From assembly GCA_016791115.1 (NCBI GenBank), contig JAEUNL010000001.1, positions 1 to 59,920 of the forward strand: a stretch of 59,920 bases of DNA, given 5' to 3'. Below, in pieces: positions 44,626 through 54,903 of the stretch. This stretch comes from Rhodocyclaceae bacterium (GTDB lineage Bacteria; Pseudomonadota; Gammaproteobacteria; Burkholderiales; Rhodocyclaceae). Positions within the stretch are counted from its first letter, which is position 1. The number at the start of each line of letters is the position of its first letter. Under the pieces are notes generated by a model. The model did not search any database, was not told the DNA's origin, and worked only from the letters and a program-made list of their open reading frames with translations. Made by a program: the position numbers and the translations under genes.

Positions 44626-46974
44626 ATGAAAATACTGCGCTACGTTGCATTTGCGCTCGGCGGCATTGCCGCGCTGCTGGTCGCCGGCGGACTAATCGCT
44701 TATGCGACCTTCGATGCCAACAAGCTCAAGGCGGAAGTCACCCAGATCGTGCGCGAGAAGAAGCAGCGCGAACTTTCGATCGATGGCGACGTCGCCTTGT
44801 CGTTCTGGCCCTCGATCGGCGTGCAGATCGGCCGTGTGCGCCTGTCGGAACATGCATCGGACAAGCCTTTCGCCGCACTGGCCTCGGCGCGCGTCTCGCT
44901 GGCGGTGATGCCGCTGTTTTCGAAGCAGGTCGTGGTCGATCGACTCGAACTCGAAGGCGTGGATGCCACGCTGGTGCGCGGAAAGGACGGCAAGCTCAAC
45001 ATCGACGACCTGATGTCGAAGGATGAATCTGCCGACAGCGGTGCGGTGCGTTTCGACGTTTCCGCAATCAAGCTCAAGGGCGCAAAGCTCGCCTGGCGCG
45101 ACGAGCAGGCCGGGCAGTCGGCCACGCTGTCGGACCTGAATCTCGCCACCGGCAAGATCGCCAACCAGGCCAGCGGCCGACTCGACCTCGCCGGCAAGCT
45201 CGAACTGGCGAAGCCGGCCGCGAAAACCGATCTGGCCGTCAAGGGTGACTACGATATCGATCTCGACAAGAAGCGCTTCGCGCTCGCCGCAACCGACGTT
45301 CGCGTGAAGGGCGATGTCGCGCCGCTCGCCGGCCTCGACCTCGTGCTCGGCGCCGGCAGGCTGGCGTTCGACACCGCGAGCGGCCAGCTGCTGGTCGAAA
45401 GACTCAAGCTCGACGCCACCGGCAAGCTGGATGAAGAATCCTTCGCCGTGAAAGTCGATGCGCCGAAGCTCCAGGCCGACGCGGAGAAGGCCGGCGGCGA
45501 GACGGTGAGCCTGGTTGCGCGCCTCGCTGGCGCGAAACGCACGCTCGATGCGAAGGTCGATCTCGCGGGCATGCAGGGTTCGTCCGCCGCGCTCAAGATC
45601 GGCAAGCTCGCGATGACGGTCGATGCGAAGCTCGGCGACACCACGGTGCACGGCACGGTGAACACGCCGCTCGACGCCAACCTGAAAACGCTCGCGTTCG
45701 ACATGCCGGCCTTCGCGCTCGATCTCGATGCAAAGGCGGGCGAGAGCACGGTCAAGGGCCGCGTGAGCACGCCGCTTGCGGCCAATCTGCAGGCGATGCG
45801 TTTCGACCTCGCGAAGATCGGCGGCGAGCTCGACGTCGCCAGCCCGCAGATGCCGATGAAGAGCCTGCGCCTGCCGTTGGAAGGCGAACTGCACGCCGAC
45901 CTCGGCAAGCAGACGGCGAACGGGCAACTCGCGACGAAGTTCGACGAAAGCGCGATTCGTGCGAAGTTCGGCGCCAGCAAGTTCGCGCCGCTTGCGCTGA
46001 GCTTCGATGTCGACATCGACCGCATCAACGTCGATAAGTATTTCCCGCCGGACCCGAAGAAACCGAAGGACACGGCCGACAAGCCGATCGACCTCTCGGC
46101 GCTGAAGAACCTCAATGCGACCGGTGCAGTGCGCATCGGCGCGCTGCAGGCATCGGGCATCAAGGCCTCCAACATCAAGCTCGAGATCAAGGCGGCCAAC
46201 GGCAAGCTCGATGTCGCGCCGCACTCGGCGAGCCTCTACGACGGCACGCTTGCCGGCAGCCTCAGCGCCGACGCCAACGGCAACCGCATCATTGCGAAGG
46301 AAACCCTGACGAACGTGAACATCGACCCGCTGCTGCGCGACGTGGCAAAGAAGGACATGCTCGAAGGCCGCGGCAACCTCGCGCTCGACATCGCGACGCA
46401 AGGGCCGAGCGTCGATGCGATGAAGCGTGCCCTCGGCGGCAGCGCCCGCGTCGCACTGCGCGACGGCGCGGTCAAGGGCATCAACATCGCCAAGACGCTG
46501 CGCGAATACAAGGCCCTGACAGGCAGCGCGAAGCAGGGCGCGGCACAGCAGGCGGTGACGACGGAGAAGACGGATTTCACCGAAATGACGGCGTCGTTCC
46601 GCATCGCGGGCGGCGTGGCGCACAACGACGACCTGTCTGCCAAGTCGCCGCTGCTGCGCCTGGCCGGCGCCGGCCAGGTCAACATCGCCGAGAGCAAGCT
46701 CGACTACCTTGCCAAGGCCACGGTGGTGAACACCTCGACCGGCCAGGAAGGCAAGGATCTCGCCAATCTCAAGGGCGTCACCGTGCCGGTGCGCCTGAGC
46801 GGGCCATTCGACGCCCTGTCCTACCAGGTGGACTTCGCCGCCATTGCGACCGATCTTGCGAAGGCGAAGGTCGAGGAAGCGACAAAGCAGTTGCAGGAGA
46901 AGGCGCAGGCCAAGGTTCAGGAAAAGGTGCAATCTCAGGTGCAGGACAAGCTCAAGGGCCTGCTTGGCCGCTGA
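44626..46974 (+). CDS. AsmA family protein
   Basis: 782 residues with an N-terminal membrane helix (FALGGIAALLVAGGLIAY) and a large periplasmic, strand-rich body. The start region (ATFDANKLKAEVTQIVREKKQREL, quoted in part) is the AsmA signature, and the C-terminal AsmA_2 region carries GRGNLALDIATQG and GVTVPVRLSGPFD. A heptad-like Gln/Lys tail (KVQEKVQSQVQDKLKG) closes it. AsmA-like proteins are bridge-shaped and act in lipid transport or outer membrane assembly. I start at the ATG at 44626 (MKILRYV) with GAGGAGA somewhat far upstream. It is the first of three closely spaced genes. Confidence 0.92.
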   Translation: MKILRYVAFALGGIAALLVAGGLIAYATFDANKLKAEVTQIVREKKQRELSIDGDVALSFWPSIGVQIGRVRLSEHASDKPFAALASARVSLAVMPLFSKQVVVDRLELEGVDATLVRGKDGKLNIDDLMSKDESADSGAVRFDVSAIKLKGAKLAWRDEQAGQSATLSDLNLATGKIANQASGRLDLAGKLELAKPAAKTDLAVKGDYDIDLDKKRFALAATDVRVKGDVAPLAGLDLVLGAGRLAFDTASGQLLVERLKLDATGKLDEESFAVKVDAPKLQADAEKAGGETVSLVARLAGAKRTLDAKVDLAGMQGSSAALKIGKLAMTVDAKLGDTTVHGTVNTPLDANLKTLAFDMPAFALDLDAKAGESTVKGRVSTPLAANLQAMRFDLAKIGGELDVASPQMPMKSLRLPLEGELHADLGKQTANGQLATKFDESAIRAKFGASKFAPLALSFDVDIDRINVDKYFPPDPKKPKDTADKPIDLSALKNLNATGAVRIGALQASGIKASNIKLEIKAANGKLDVAPHSASLYDGTLAGSLSADANGNRIIAKETLTNVNIDPLLRDVAKKDMLEGRGNLALDIATQGPSVDAMKRALGGSARVALRDGAVKGINIAKTLREYKALTGSAKQGAAQQAVTTEKTDFTEMTASFRIAGGVAHNDDLSAKSPLLRLAGAGQVNIAESKLDYLAKATVVNTSTGQEGKDLANLKGVTVPVRLSGPFDALSYQVDFAAIATDLAKAKVEEATKQLQEKAQAKVQEKVQSQVQDKLKGLLGR

Positions 46975-46990
46975 TCGCAGGAACGCCAAC

Positions 46991-47956
46991 TTGAACCCAT
47001 TCACCGGCGCCGTTCTCGGCGCACTCGTTGCCGACGCCGCGAGCCTCGGACTGCATTGGCTCTACGAGCCGGCGCGCTTGACGCAGATCGCCGCGCGCGG
47101 CGATATCGTCTTCCTCGAACCGGATGCCGCGCACTATCGTGACTGCAAGGGCTATTTCGCGCATGGTGCCAAGCGCACCGGCGACCTTTCCGGCTATGGC
47201 GAAACCTGCCGCTTGATGCTGCGTCATCTCGCGGCGCGCGACGGCGCTTTCGACTGCGCCGCGTACCAGGGTGATTTCCTGCGCCACTTCGGGCCGGGGG
47301 GCGCGTACGTCGGTTATGTCGATCGCCCGACGCGGCTCAGCCTGATCCGCCTGATGAGCGCGGATGCGCACGACGGCTATCCGCAACCTTCCGGCGCCGA
47401 CGATGACCAGTTGCCCGCGCTGGCGTCGCTGCCGGCGCTGGTGGCCGCCGCCGTGCAGCGCGGGCGCACGCGCGAGGCGATGCTCGCAGGTGTCGACGAT
47501 GCGGTACGCGTGACCAACGACAATCCGGTCGCACGCGATGCGGCGCGCGTTTCGGCGGTGCTGCTCGCTGCGGTGCTGTGCGGCGGCACGCGCGCCGACG
47601 CGATCGCCGAAGCGCTGGCGCTGGCGCCGGCGGCGCTGTCTGCCGACCTGCGCGCGGCGCTGGATGGCGATGCGCTCGACGCCCCGGCTGCGGCGGCACG
47701 CTTCGGCGCCGCCTGCCACGTCGGCCAGGGGCTGCCGGTGATGTTCCACATTCTCGGCCATGCGCGCGGCTATGCCGATGCGGTGCGTGCCAACATCCTC
47801 GCCGGTGGCGATAGTTGCGGGCGCTCGATCGTGCTTGGTGCCGTGTTCGGCGCGTGCGACGGCGTGCCGCTCGACTGGCTGGCGCGTCTGGCGCCGCTCG
47901 CGGAATGCGCCGATGCGGCCGGACATCTGTTCGGCCCGCAAGCGTGCGGCGTGTGA
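46991..47956 (+). CDS. ADP-ribosylglycohydrolase family protein
   Basis: 321 residues from a TTG at 46991 that has an AGGA ribosome site and lies 16 bases after the AsmA stop. The N-terminal GAVLGALVADAASLGLHWLYEP is the classical first motif of DraG/ARH-like hydrolases, and GGDSCGRSIVLGAVFGACDG near residue 275 is the second, with the acidic metal ligands. Family members remove ADP-ribose from proteins or nucleic acids, but the metal-ligand pattern here is looser than in DraG, so the substrate is open. It is translated between AsmA and RecQ, 18 bases before the latter, likely one transcript. Confidence 0.85.
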   Translation: MNPFTGAVLGALVADAASLGLHWLYEPARLTQIAARGDIVFLEPDAAHYRDCKGYFAHGAKRTGDLSGYGETCRLMLRHLAARDGAFDCAAYQGDFLRHFGPGGAYVGYVDRPTRLSLIRLMSADAHDGYPQPSGADDDQLPALASLPALVAAAVQRGRTREAMLAGVDDAVRVTNDNPVARDAARVSAVLLAAVLCGGTRADAIAEALALAPAALSADLRAALDGDALDAPAAAARFGAACHVGQGLPVMFHILGHARGYADAVRANILAGGDSCGRSIVLGAVFGACDGVPLDWLARLAPLAECADAAGHLFGPQACGV

Positions 47957-47974
47957 TTTCAGGGTGACGTCCCG

Positions 47975-49816
<1,842 letters not shown>

Positions 49817-50004
49817 ACGGCGTCGCGCCGCCGGCTCGTGAAATAGCCGGGTCATTGGGCGCATGGGCCGGGCCTCTCCGGCCTGCCTGCCCCAGACGCC
49901 GCAGCTTCCGGCGCGTGCGCGGGTGGCTACCCTGTAACCCAGTATCCATGCGGGTTTCAGGCCGGTGCACTGTACGTTCGGCAGGCGGCTGCTAAACTCG
50001 CGGC

Positions 50005-50907
50005 ATGTCCGCCGTGCTGCTCCTGCTGCCCGATTTCGCGCTGATCTTGCTCGGCTCGCTGCTGCGGCGCTGGCTGCATCTGGGCGACCACTTCTGGAGC
50101 GGGCTGGAGAAGCTGATCTACTTCGTGCTCTTTCCCGGCCTGCTGTTCGGCACGCTGGCGCGCACGCGCATCGACTTCGCCGCCGCGGCGCCGCTGGCCG
50201 GCAGCGGACTGGCGGTGCTGCTGACCGGCGCGCTGATTGGCCTGCTGGCCAAGCCGCTGTTTCGCCAGAGGCCGATCGTGTTCGCCTCGCAGTTCCAGTG
50301 CGCGTTCCGCTACAACTCCTATATCGGTCTCGCGGTCGCGGCCAAGTTGCACGGCGCGGAGGGCGTGGCGGCGATGGGCATTCTCGTCGGCACCATGGTG
50401 CCGGTGGCCAACCTGCTCGCGGTCGGCATGCTGGCGCGCCACGGCGAGACCGGCCTGCTGCGCGAGCTGGCGCGCAATCCGCTCATCATCGCCACGCTTT
50501 CGGGGCTGGCCTTCAACGCGGCCGGGTTTACGTTGCCGGCGGTGCCGCTGCAGTTCTTCGCCCGGCTCGGCGAAGCGTCGATCGCACTGGGGCTGCTCTC
50601 GGTCGGCGCTGCGCTGCGCCTGCGCGGGCAGGGCGGCGCGCACGGGCCGGCGATCTATTTCACGGCGGTCAAGCTGCTCGCGCTGCCGGCGCTGGCCTGG
50701 TGGCTGGCGCGCGCACTCGGGCTGTCGGGGGTGTATTACGACAGCGCGGTGCTGTTCGCCGCGCTGCCGACGGCGACCTCGGCCTACATCCTGGCGGTGC
50801 GCATGGGCGGCGACGGGCCGGGCGTGGCCTGGCTGGTGTCGGCGAGCACGCTTGCGGCGATGCTCACGCTGACGTTCTGGATCGGCCTGCTTACAGGAAC
50901 AGGGTGA
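50005..50907 (+). CDS. AEC family transporter
   Basis: 300 residues, almost entirely hydrophobic, with about ten membrane helices in two halves, as in the auxin-efflux-carrier/malonate permease family (AEC). Typical features are the N-terminal LLPDFALILLGSLLRRW, QFQCAFRYNSYIGLA in helix 4, and the second-half ALPTATSAYILAVRMGGD. The substrate in bacteria is generally an organic acid or unknown. The ATG at 50005 gives the standard start of the family. Its 3' end overlaps the convergent FIST gene by 17 bases. No operon partner. Confidence 0.92.
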   Translation: MSAVLLLLPDFALILLGSLLRRWLHLGDHFWSGLEKLIYFVLFPGLLFGTLARTRIDFAAAAPLAGSGLAVLLTGALIGLLAKPLFRQRPIVFASQFQCAFRYNSYIGLAVAAKLHGAEGVAAMGILVGTMVPVANLLAVGMLARHGETGLLRELARNPLIIATLSGLAFNAAGFTLPAVPLQFFARLGEASIALGLLSVGAALRLRGQGGAHGPAIYFTAVKLLALPALAWWLARALGLSGVYYDSAVLFAALPTATSAYILAVRMGGDGPGVAWLVSASTLAAMLTLTFWIGLLTGTG

Positions 50908-51991
50908 GCACGCCGGTGTAGCCGTACAGGCGGTCGTGCGAGATCTCGCCGCCGGCGAAAAAGCCGGCAAGGGGAATATCACCCAGGCGTTCGCGGATCA
51001 TCGCGATCTCGGTCGAGTCGTCGTCGAACATGTGGCCGCCGCGTCCGGTGCAGGAGAAGTACAGGCCCGCGCGCGGCGGCCGGGTCAGGCCGGTGGCGAG
51101 GTCGTCGAGCATGCGTCGCATGTCGATGTCGGCGGCCTGGGCGGTGCGATGGACGAAGACCAGCGGCTGCCCGGGTTCGACCGGTTCGTTGATCGCGAGC
51201 AGGCCGTTGCGCGGATCGATGCCCACCACGCTGCGTACGATGTAGTCGTCCTGGTCGCGGCCGCGCGCCGGCAGGCCGACCAGGACGACGGCGGCGGCGT
51301 GGTGCAGGTCGTCGATGCCGCAGCGCGCAGCGCTTTCGCGATAGCACTCGAGCGCGGAGCGACCGTCGAGGCGGCCGATGATGTTGCCTTCGGCCTCCGA
51401 GATTTCGTAGCGCTCGCCGAAGGGCGCGCAACCCTGGGTGAGCCGGGTGGCGATGGCGACCGATTCATCGAAGGCCACGCCCGAGATGCCGCCGCTCAAG
51501 ATGTCGTCGGCGACCTGGCAGGTGGCGCCGCGCGCCGACGACAATCCACCCGTGACGAAGCCGCTGCTGACCTTGGTCGACATGTCGGCGACCAGATCGG
51601 ACATGTCGGCGGTGTGCGGATCGCCATGCACGACGGCGAAATAGGGTTCGACGCCGTTTCCGGGCGTTCGCAAGGGCGTGCGGCCGGAAAAGACGTGGAA
51701 GCTGTCGGCAGGAAAGCGGCCGATCAGCAGCGACAGGCCGGGCTGCCCGATGCGGGCCTCGCTGCCACCGATGACGCCGACGCCGACGGAGCCAACCCAG
51801 TGCGCAATGCCGGTTTCCTCGCGCAGGGTGGCGAGAAGGCTCCCTGCATCGTCGGTGTAGCGGTCGGAAAAATAGACGAATCCGAGGTTCGCGCCTTCCG
51901 GAGCCCGCAGCCGATCGATGCACTCACCGAGCGCACGTTCCCATGCGGGGTGAAATGCGCTCGCGTCGGCAAATCGCCGATCGGCCGACAC
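50891..51991 (-). CDS. FIST domain signal-sensing protein
   Basis: 366 residues with FIST N (about 20-220) and FIST C (220-350) domains. The N domain shows LGFVYFSDRYTDDAGSLLATL and GSVGVGVIGG; the C domain shows NIIGRLDGRSALECY, GIDPRNGLLAINEPVEPGQP (in part) and a closing GLYFSCTGRGGHMF ... PLAGFFAGGEISHDR. FIST proteins bind small ligands, probably amino acids, and usually act with signalling proteins. The GTG at 51991 has GGAGG four bases upstream; the frame is open further to 52342 but there overlaps PhaM. The start lies 11 bases after the PhaM stop, so the two form one operon. Confidence 0.9.
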   Translation of the reverse strand: MSADRRFADASAFHPAWERALGECIDRLRAPEGANLGFVYFSDRYTDDAGSLLATLREETGIAHWVGSVGVGVIGGSEARIGQPGLSLLIGRFPADSFHVFSGRTPLRTPGNGVEPYFAVVHGDPHTADMSDLVADMSTKVSSGFVTGGLSSARGATCQVADDILSGGISGVAFDESVAIATRLTQGCAPFGERYEISEAEGNIIGRLDGRSALECYRESAARCGIDDLHHAAAVVLVGLPARGRDQDDYIVRSVVGIDPRNGLLAINEPVEPGQPLVFVHRTAQAADIDMRRMLDDLATGLTRPPRAGLYFSCTGRGGHMFDDDSTEIAMIRERLGDIPLAGFFAGGEISHDRLYGYTGVLTLFL

Positions 51992-52002
51992 GGCGCCTCC
52001 GG

Positions 52003-52392
52003 TTACTTGGGCGCGGCGCCCGGCTCGGCTGCAGGCGGCTGCGGCATGGGCGGTTCGGCCGGTTGCTGCTGCATGAAGTTCCACGGCCACATTGACGGGT
52101 TGATGAACGGATTGGCGTTCGGCTCCGGCGTGGCGTTGCCGCCGGCCGGCTGGCCGAAGGATTGCATCGCGGCGAGCGTGGCGCGCTGGACTTCGAGCGT
52201 GTTGATGCTGGCCGAGAGCATGTTGAGGTTCATGCGCAGCCAGCCTTCGACGGCCTTGAGATCCTGGATGCGCTTGTCGAGCTCGTTCGGGTCGAGCGTG
52301 GGCGTCATGATGCCCGGCAGGGAGAATCCCATGCTGGACCACATGTTCCTGACGAACTCGAGCGGATCCTGCGGGTTGGCGTTTGCAGACAC
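52003..52392 (-). CDS. phaM: PhaM-family polyhydroxyalkanoate granule protein
   Basis: 129 residues matching the PhaM plan of betaproteobacteria: DPLEFVRNMWSSMGFSLPG, then TLDPNELDKRIQDLKAVEGW and LNMLSASINTLEVQRATLA, and a Pro/Gln-rich tail. The known family member binds PHA synthase and DNA, activates the synthase and distributes granules at division. The start is a GTG at 52392 with GAGGAG upstream. The tail here lacks the Lys-rich PAKKA repeats that give DNA binding in the Ralstonia protein, so nucleoid tethering may be weak or absent. First gene of an operon with FIST. Confidence 0.88.
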   Translation of the reverse strand: MSANANPQDPLEFVRNMWSSMGFSLPGIMTPTLDPNELDKRIQDLKAVEGWLRMNLNMLSASINTLEVQRATLAAMQSFGQPAGGNATPEPNANPFINPSMWPWNFMQQQPAEPPMPQPPAAEPGAAPK

Positions 52393-52471
52393 GGGTTGCT
52401 CCTCGATCTAGCCGGCGATGTGGGTCATGCAGTGAATCTTACACCGTGCCCGGGAGCGCCGAAGGCGTGCC

Positions 52472-52505
52472 TGCCAAAAAGAAAAACGCGGCTTGCGCCG
52501 CGTTT
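52472..52505 (-). terminator. Intrinsic terminator after the 88-aa membrane protein gene
   Basis: On the minus strand a perfect nine-pair stem, AAACGCGGC and GCCGCGTTT (plus-strand arms 52484-52492 and 52497-52505), closes a GCAA tetraloop and runs straight into TTTTTCTTTTTGG. It lies about 50 bases after the stop at 52555 and separates that gene from phaM. Confidence 0.85.
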
Positions 52506-52554
52506 GAAGGGAGGAGACAAGCAGCGAAGCGGGGAATGCCTCGCAGGGTGAAAC

Positions 52555-52821
52555 TCAGTTGGCCGCGGGGCTGCCGTTCAGTCGCGGCGCCTGCGCGTGC
52601 GTTACCGATTCGGCATCGACACCGCGCATGCTGGCCGTAGCGGCGATTGACTGGCCGACGCGGTCGAGCGATTCGTGGATCTGGTACAGCGCCGCCAGCG
52701 CGATCACCGCGGCGATCGCGATGATGATGGCCTCGGCGAACGAGGGCAGCACGCCGGCTTCCGGTGCGGTCGGGTCGTAGTAGGGGTCGTGTTCGTCGCG
52801 TGCCTTGGTTGCCGTCATCAT
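52555..52821 (-). CDS. Small single-pass membrane protein, 88 aa
   Basis: Unrecognised. A soluble, acidic N-terminus (DEHDPYYDPTAPEAG) is followed by one hydrophobic helix (FAEAIIIAIAAVIALAALYQI) and a short polar tail. Start at the first of two ATGs (52821) with GGAGCG six bases upstream. It has its own intrinsic terminator at 52472-52505. No operon partner. The coding frame is clear, the function unknown. Confidence 0.65.
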   Translation of the reverse strand: MMTATKARDEHDPYYDPTAPEAGVLPSFAEAIIIAIAAVIALAALYQIHESLDRVGQSIAATASMRGVDAESVTHAQAPRLNGSPAAN

Positions 52822-53097
52822 GATCGCGCTCCTTGTTCTCCGTTGTCCTTGGGCGGGTCGCGGGGCTTGCCGGGGATGCCGGCGTCGGGTCACGACCTCG
52901 TTTGCATGGTTGAAGTATCGTCCGCGGTCGCGCGACTTTGAATCGGCTTAACGGATGAGCCGTGATCCATGCAACTTTTTGCCGGTTGGGCGCAAAGCCG
53001 CGCCAGGACTGGATTGCGGGCGGGCACGTTCAATTGGCGGGTGGTCATAGCCGAAGGTATGAGGGCGGACTTTCGACACGCCGCCCACCATGGCTGG

Positions 53098-54903
53098 CTA
53101 GCGCTGGATCGACAGTCGCTGCTGGAGCTTGAAGTTGATCAGGGTGCGCAGCTTCGCCGGCATCACTGGCTTGAGCATCAGGTGCAGGTCGTGGTGTCTG
53201 GCCTGTTCGATGTGTTCCGGCGCGGTGCTGCCGGTGACCAGGATGGCCGGAAGGTCGCTGCCGTATCGCGCGCGCAAGGCGTCGATGACCTCGAGTCCGG
53301 TGACGTGGTTTTGCAGGCGGAAGTCGACGATCGCCAGGTCGGGTTTCATCTGCTCCTTCGTCAACTCCCCCAGAACCACGTCGGCCGATGGCCCGCCAAC
53401 CACGTGTGCTCCCCATCCGGTGAGCAGCACCCGCATGCCTTCGACGATGGCCTCCTCGTCGTCGATCACGGCGACGATGATGCCGTCCAGGTTGCCGGGC
53501 AGCCGGTCGGATCCCTTCGCCGGGCGTTGGTCGACCTGGGGCTCGCGATCCACGGCCGCAACTAGCCGGAACATCGTGCCGTGGTCGACGCGGGAGCGCA
53601 GTTCCAGCGTGTGCTCGAGGAGCTGGCACAGGCGCCGCACGATCGACAGACCGAGTCCGAGCCCCTTCTTCGACGAACGCTCCGGATTGGCAAGCTGGAA
53701 GAACTCCTCGAAGATCTGACCCTGCTTGTCGGGTGGAATGCCGATGCCGGTGTCCCAGACTTCGATTGCGATGCTTCCGCCGCGTCGGCGGGCGGCCACC
53801 AGAACCCGTCCCTGCTTGGTGTAGCGCAGCGCGTTGGTGACCAGGTTGCGCACCACGCGCTCGAGCAGGATCGGGTCACTGCGAACCCAGAGCCGGGTCG
53901 ACCGTATTGTCAGCCGCAATCCCTTGTCGAATGCTTCGGCCTCGAAATCGAGGCGCAGGCGCTCGAACAGGCTGCCCAGCGATACCGGCTGCGGCACCGG
54001 CTGGATGGCGCCGGCGTCGATCTTCGAGATGTCCAGCAGCTCGTTGAACAGGCCTTCGAGCGCACCGACCGACGTGTTGATGCTGTGCACGACGTTCAGC
54101 ACGTCGGGTTCCTTGATCTTGTCTGCCAGGGCACTGGCGAACAGGCCGAGCGCATGCAGCGGCTGGCGCAGGTCGTGGCTGGCAGCGGCGAAGAACTGGG
54201 TCTTGGCGCGGTTGGCCGCTTCGGCTTGCGCACGCGCAGCCTCGGCCAGCGCCTTCTGACGCGAGAGTTCCTCCACCAGGTCGGCATTCTCGAATCGGCG
54301 ATCGAAGGATTCCACGATCACCTTGTGCAGTGTGCGCCCGAACGAGAGCGCGACGCCGAGTGCGATGGCGGCGACGACCGCAAGCCAGGAGCTCGTCGTG
54401 GTTCCCTCCAGCAGCATGCGCACGATCAGGGGAACCAGCATCAGCAGCACGAGAGTGATGAACCCTTTCCAGAATGCCGACAGGCCGCCGATCGAGACGC
54501 CTGCGATTGCCACCATGAACATCGCCAGCACGGTCTGGTGCGGTGGTGAACCGGGTACGACGAGGAACCAGCTTCCGGCACCCCAGATCAGCCCGGCGCT
54601 GAGCGTGGCCAGCCAGTAGCGATCTGCCCAGCGCCGGACCAGTTGCTCGGCTTCCGGACGGGCGCGGCGCCAGCTCAGGAAGTCATAAACGCGAAACGTC
54701 TGGTGGGCCACCAGCACGCCGAACCATGCCAGCACGAGGGCATGATCGATGGCACCCCACAGCATGATGACGAGCGAGGCGCCGGCCGCGATCGAGCCGA
54801 TCGTCGTGGTTGGCGAGTTGCGATACACGGCATTGACCTGCTCGGCACGCACGCGCAGCTCGCGCGAGCCCGTGCCGGGTGATGTGGCGATGGCGGGTTT
54901 CAT
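53098..54903 (-). CDS. Membrane hybrid histidine kinase with C-terminal receiver
   Basis: 601 residues. Residues 35-210 hold about six membrane helices with almost no periplasmic loop. A coiled segment (LSRQKALAEAARAQAEAANRA, in part) leads to the phosphoacceptor SHDLRQPLHALG, and the ATPase domain carries NLVTNALRYT (N box), DTGIGIPP (G1) and KGLGLGLSIV (G2). The receiver at about 480-595 has VIDDEEAI, LAIVDFRLQNH with the phosphoacceptor Asp and KPVMP with the conserved Lys. The ATG at 54903 overlaps the stop of the radical SAM gene (GGCATGA arrangement), so translation is coupled. It presumably passes phosphate to one or both LuxR-type regulators next door. Confidence 0.93.
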   Translation of the reverse strand: MKPAIATSPGTGSRELRVRAEQVNAVYRNSPTTTIGSIAAGASLVIMLWGAIDHALVLAWFGVLVAHQTFRVYDFLSWRRARPEAEQLVRRWADRYWLATLSAGLIWGAGSWFLVVPGSPPHQTVLAMFMVAIAGVSIGGLSAFWKGFITLVLLMLVPLIVRMLLEGTTTSSWLAVVAAIALGVALSFGRTLHKVIVESFDRRFENADLVEELSRQKALAEAARAQAEAANRAKTQFFAAASHDLRQPLHALGLFASALADKIKEPDVLNVVHSINTSVGALEGLFNELLDISKIDAGAIQPVPQPVSLGSLFERLRLDFEAEAFDKGLRLTIRSTRLWVRSDPILLERVVRNLVTNALRYTKQGRVLVAARRRGGSIAIEVWDTGIGIPPDKQGQIFEEFFQLANPERSSKKGLGLGLSIVRRLCQLLEHTLELRSRVDHGTMFRLVAAVDREPQVDQRPAKGSDRLPGNLDGIIVAVIDDEEAIVEGMRVLLTGWGAHVVGGPSADVVLGELTKEQMKPDLAIVDFRLQNHVTGLEVIDALRARYGSDLPAILVTGSTAPEHIEQARHHDLHLMLKPVMPAKLRTLINFKLQQRLSIQR

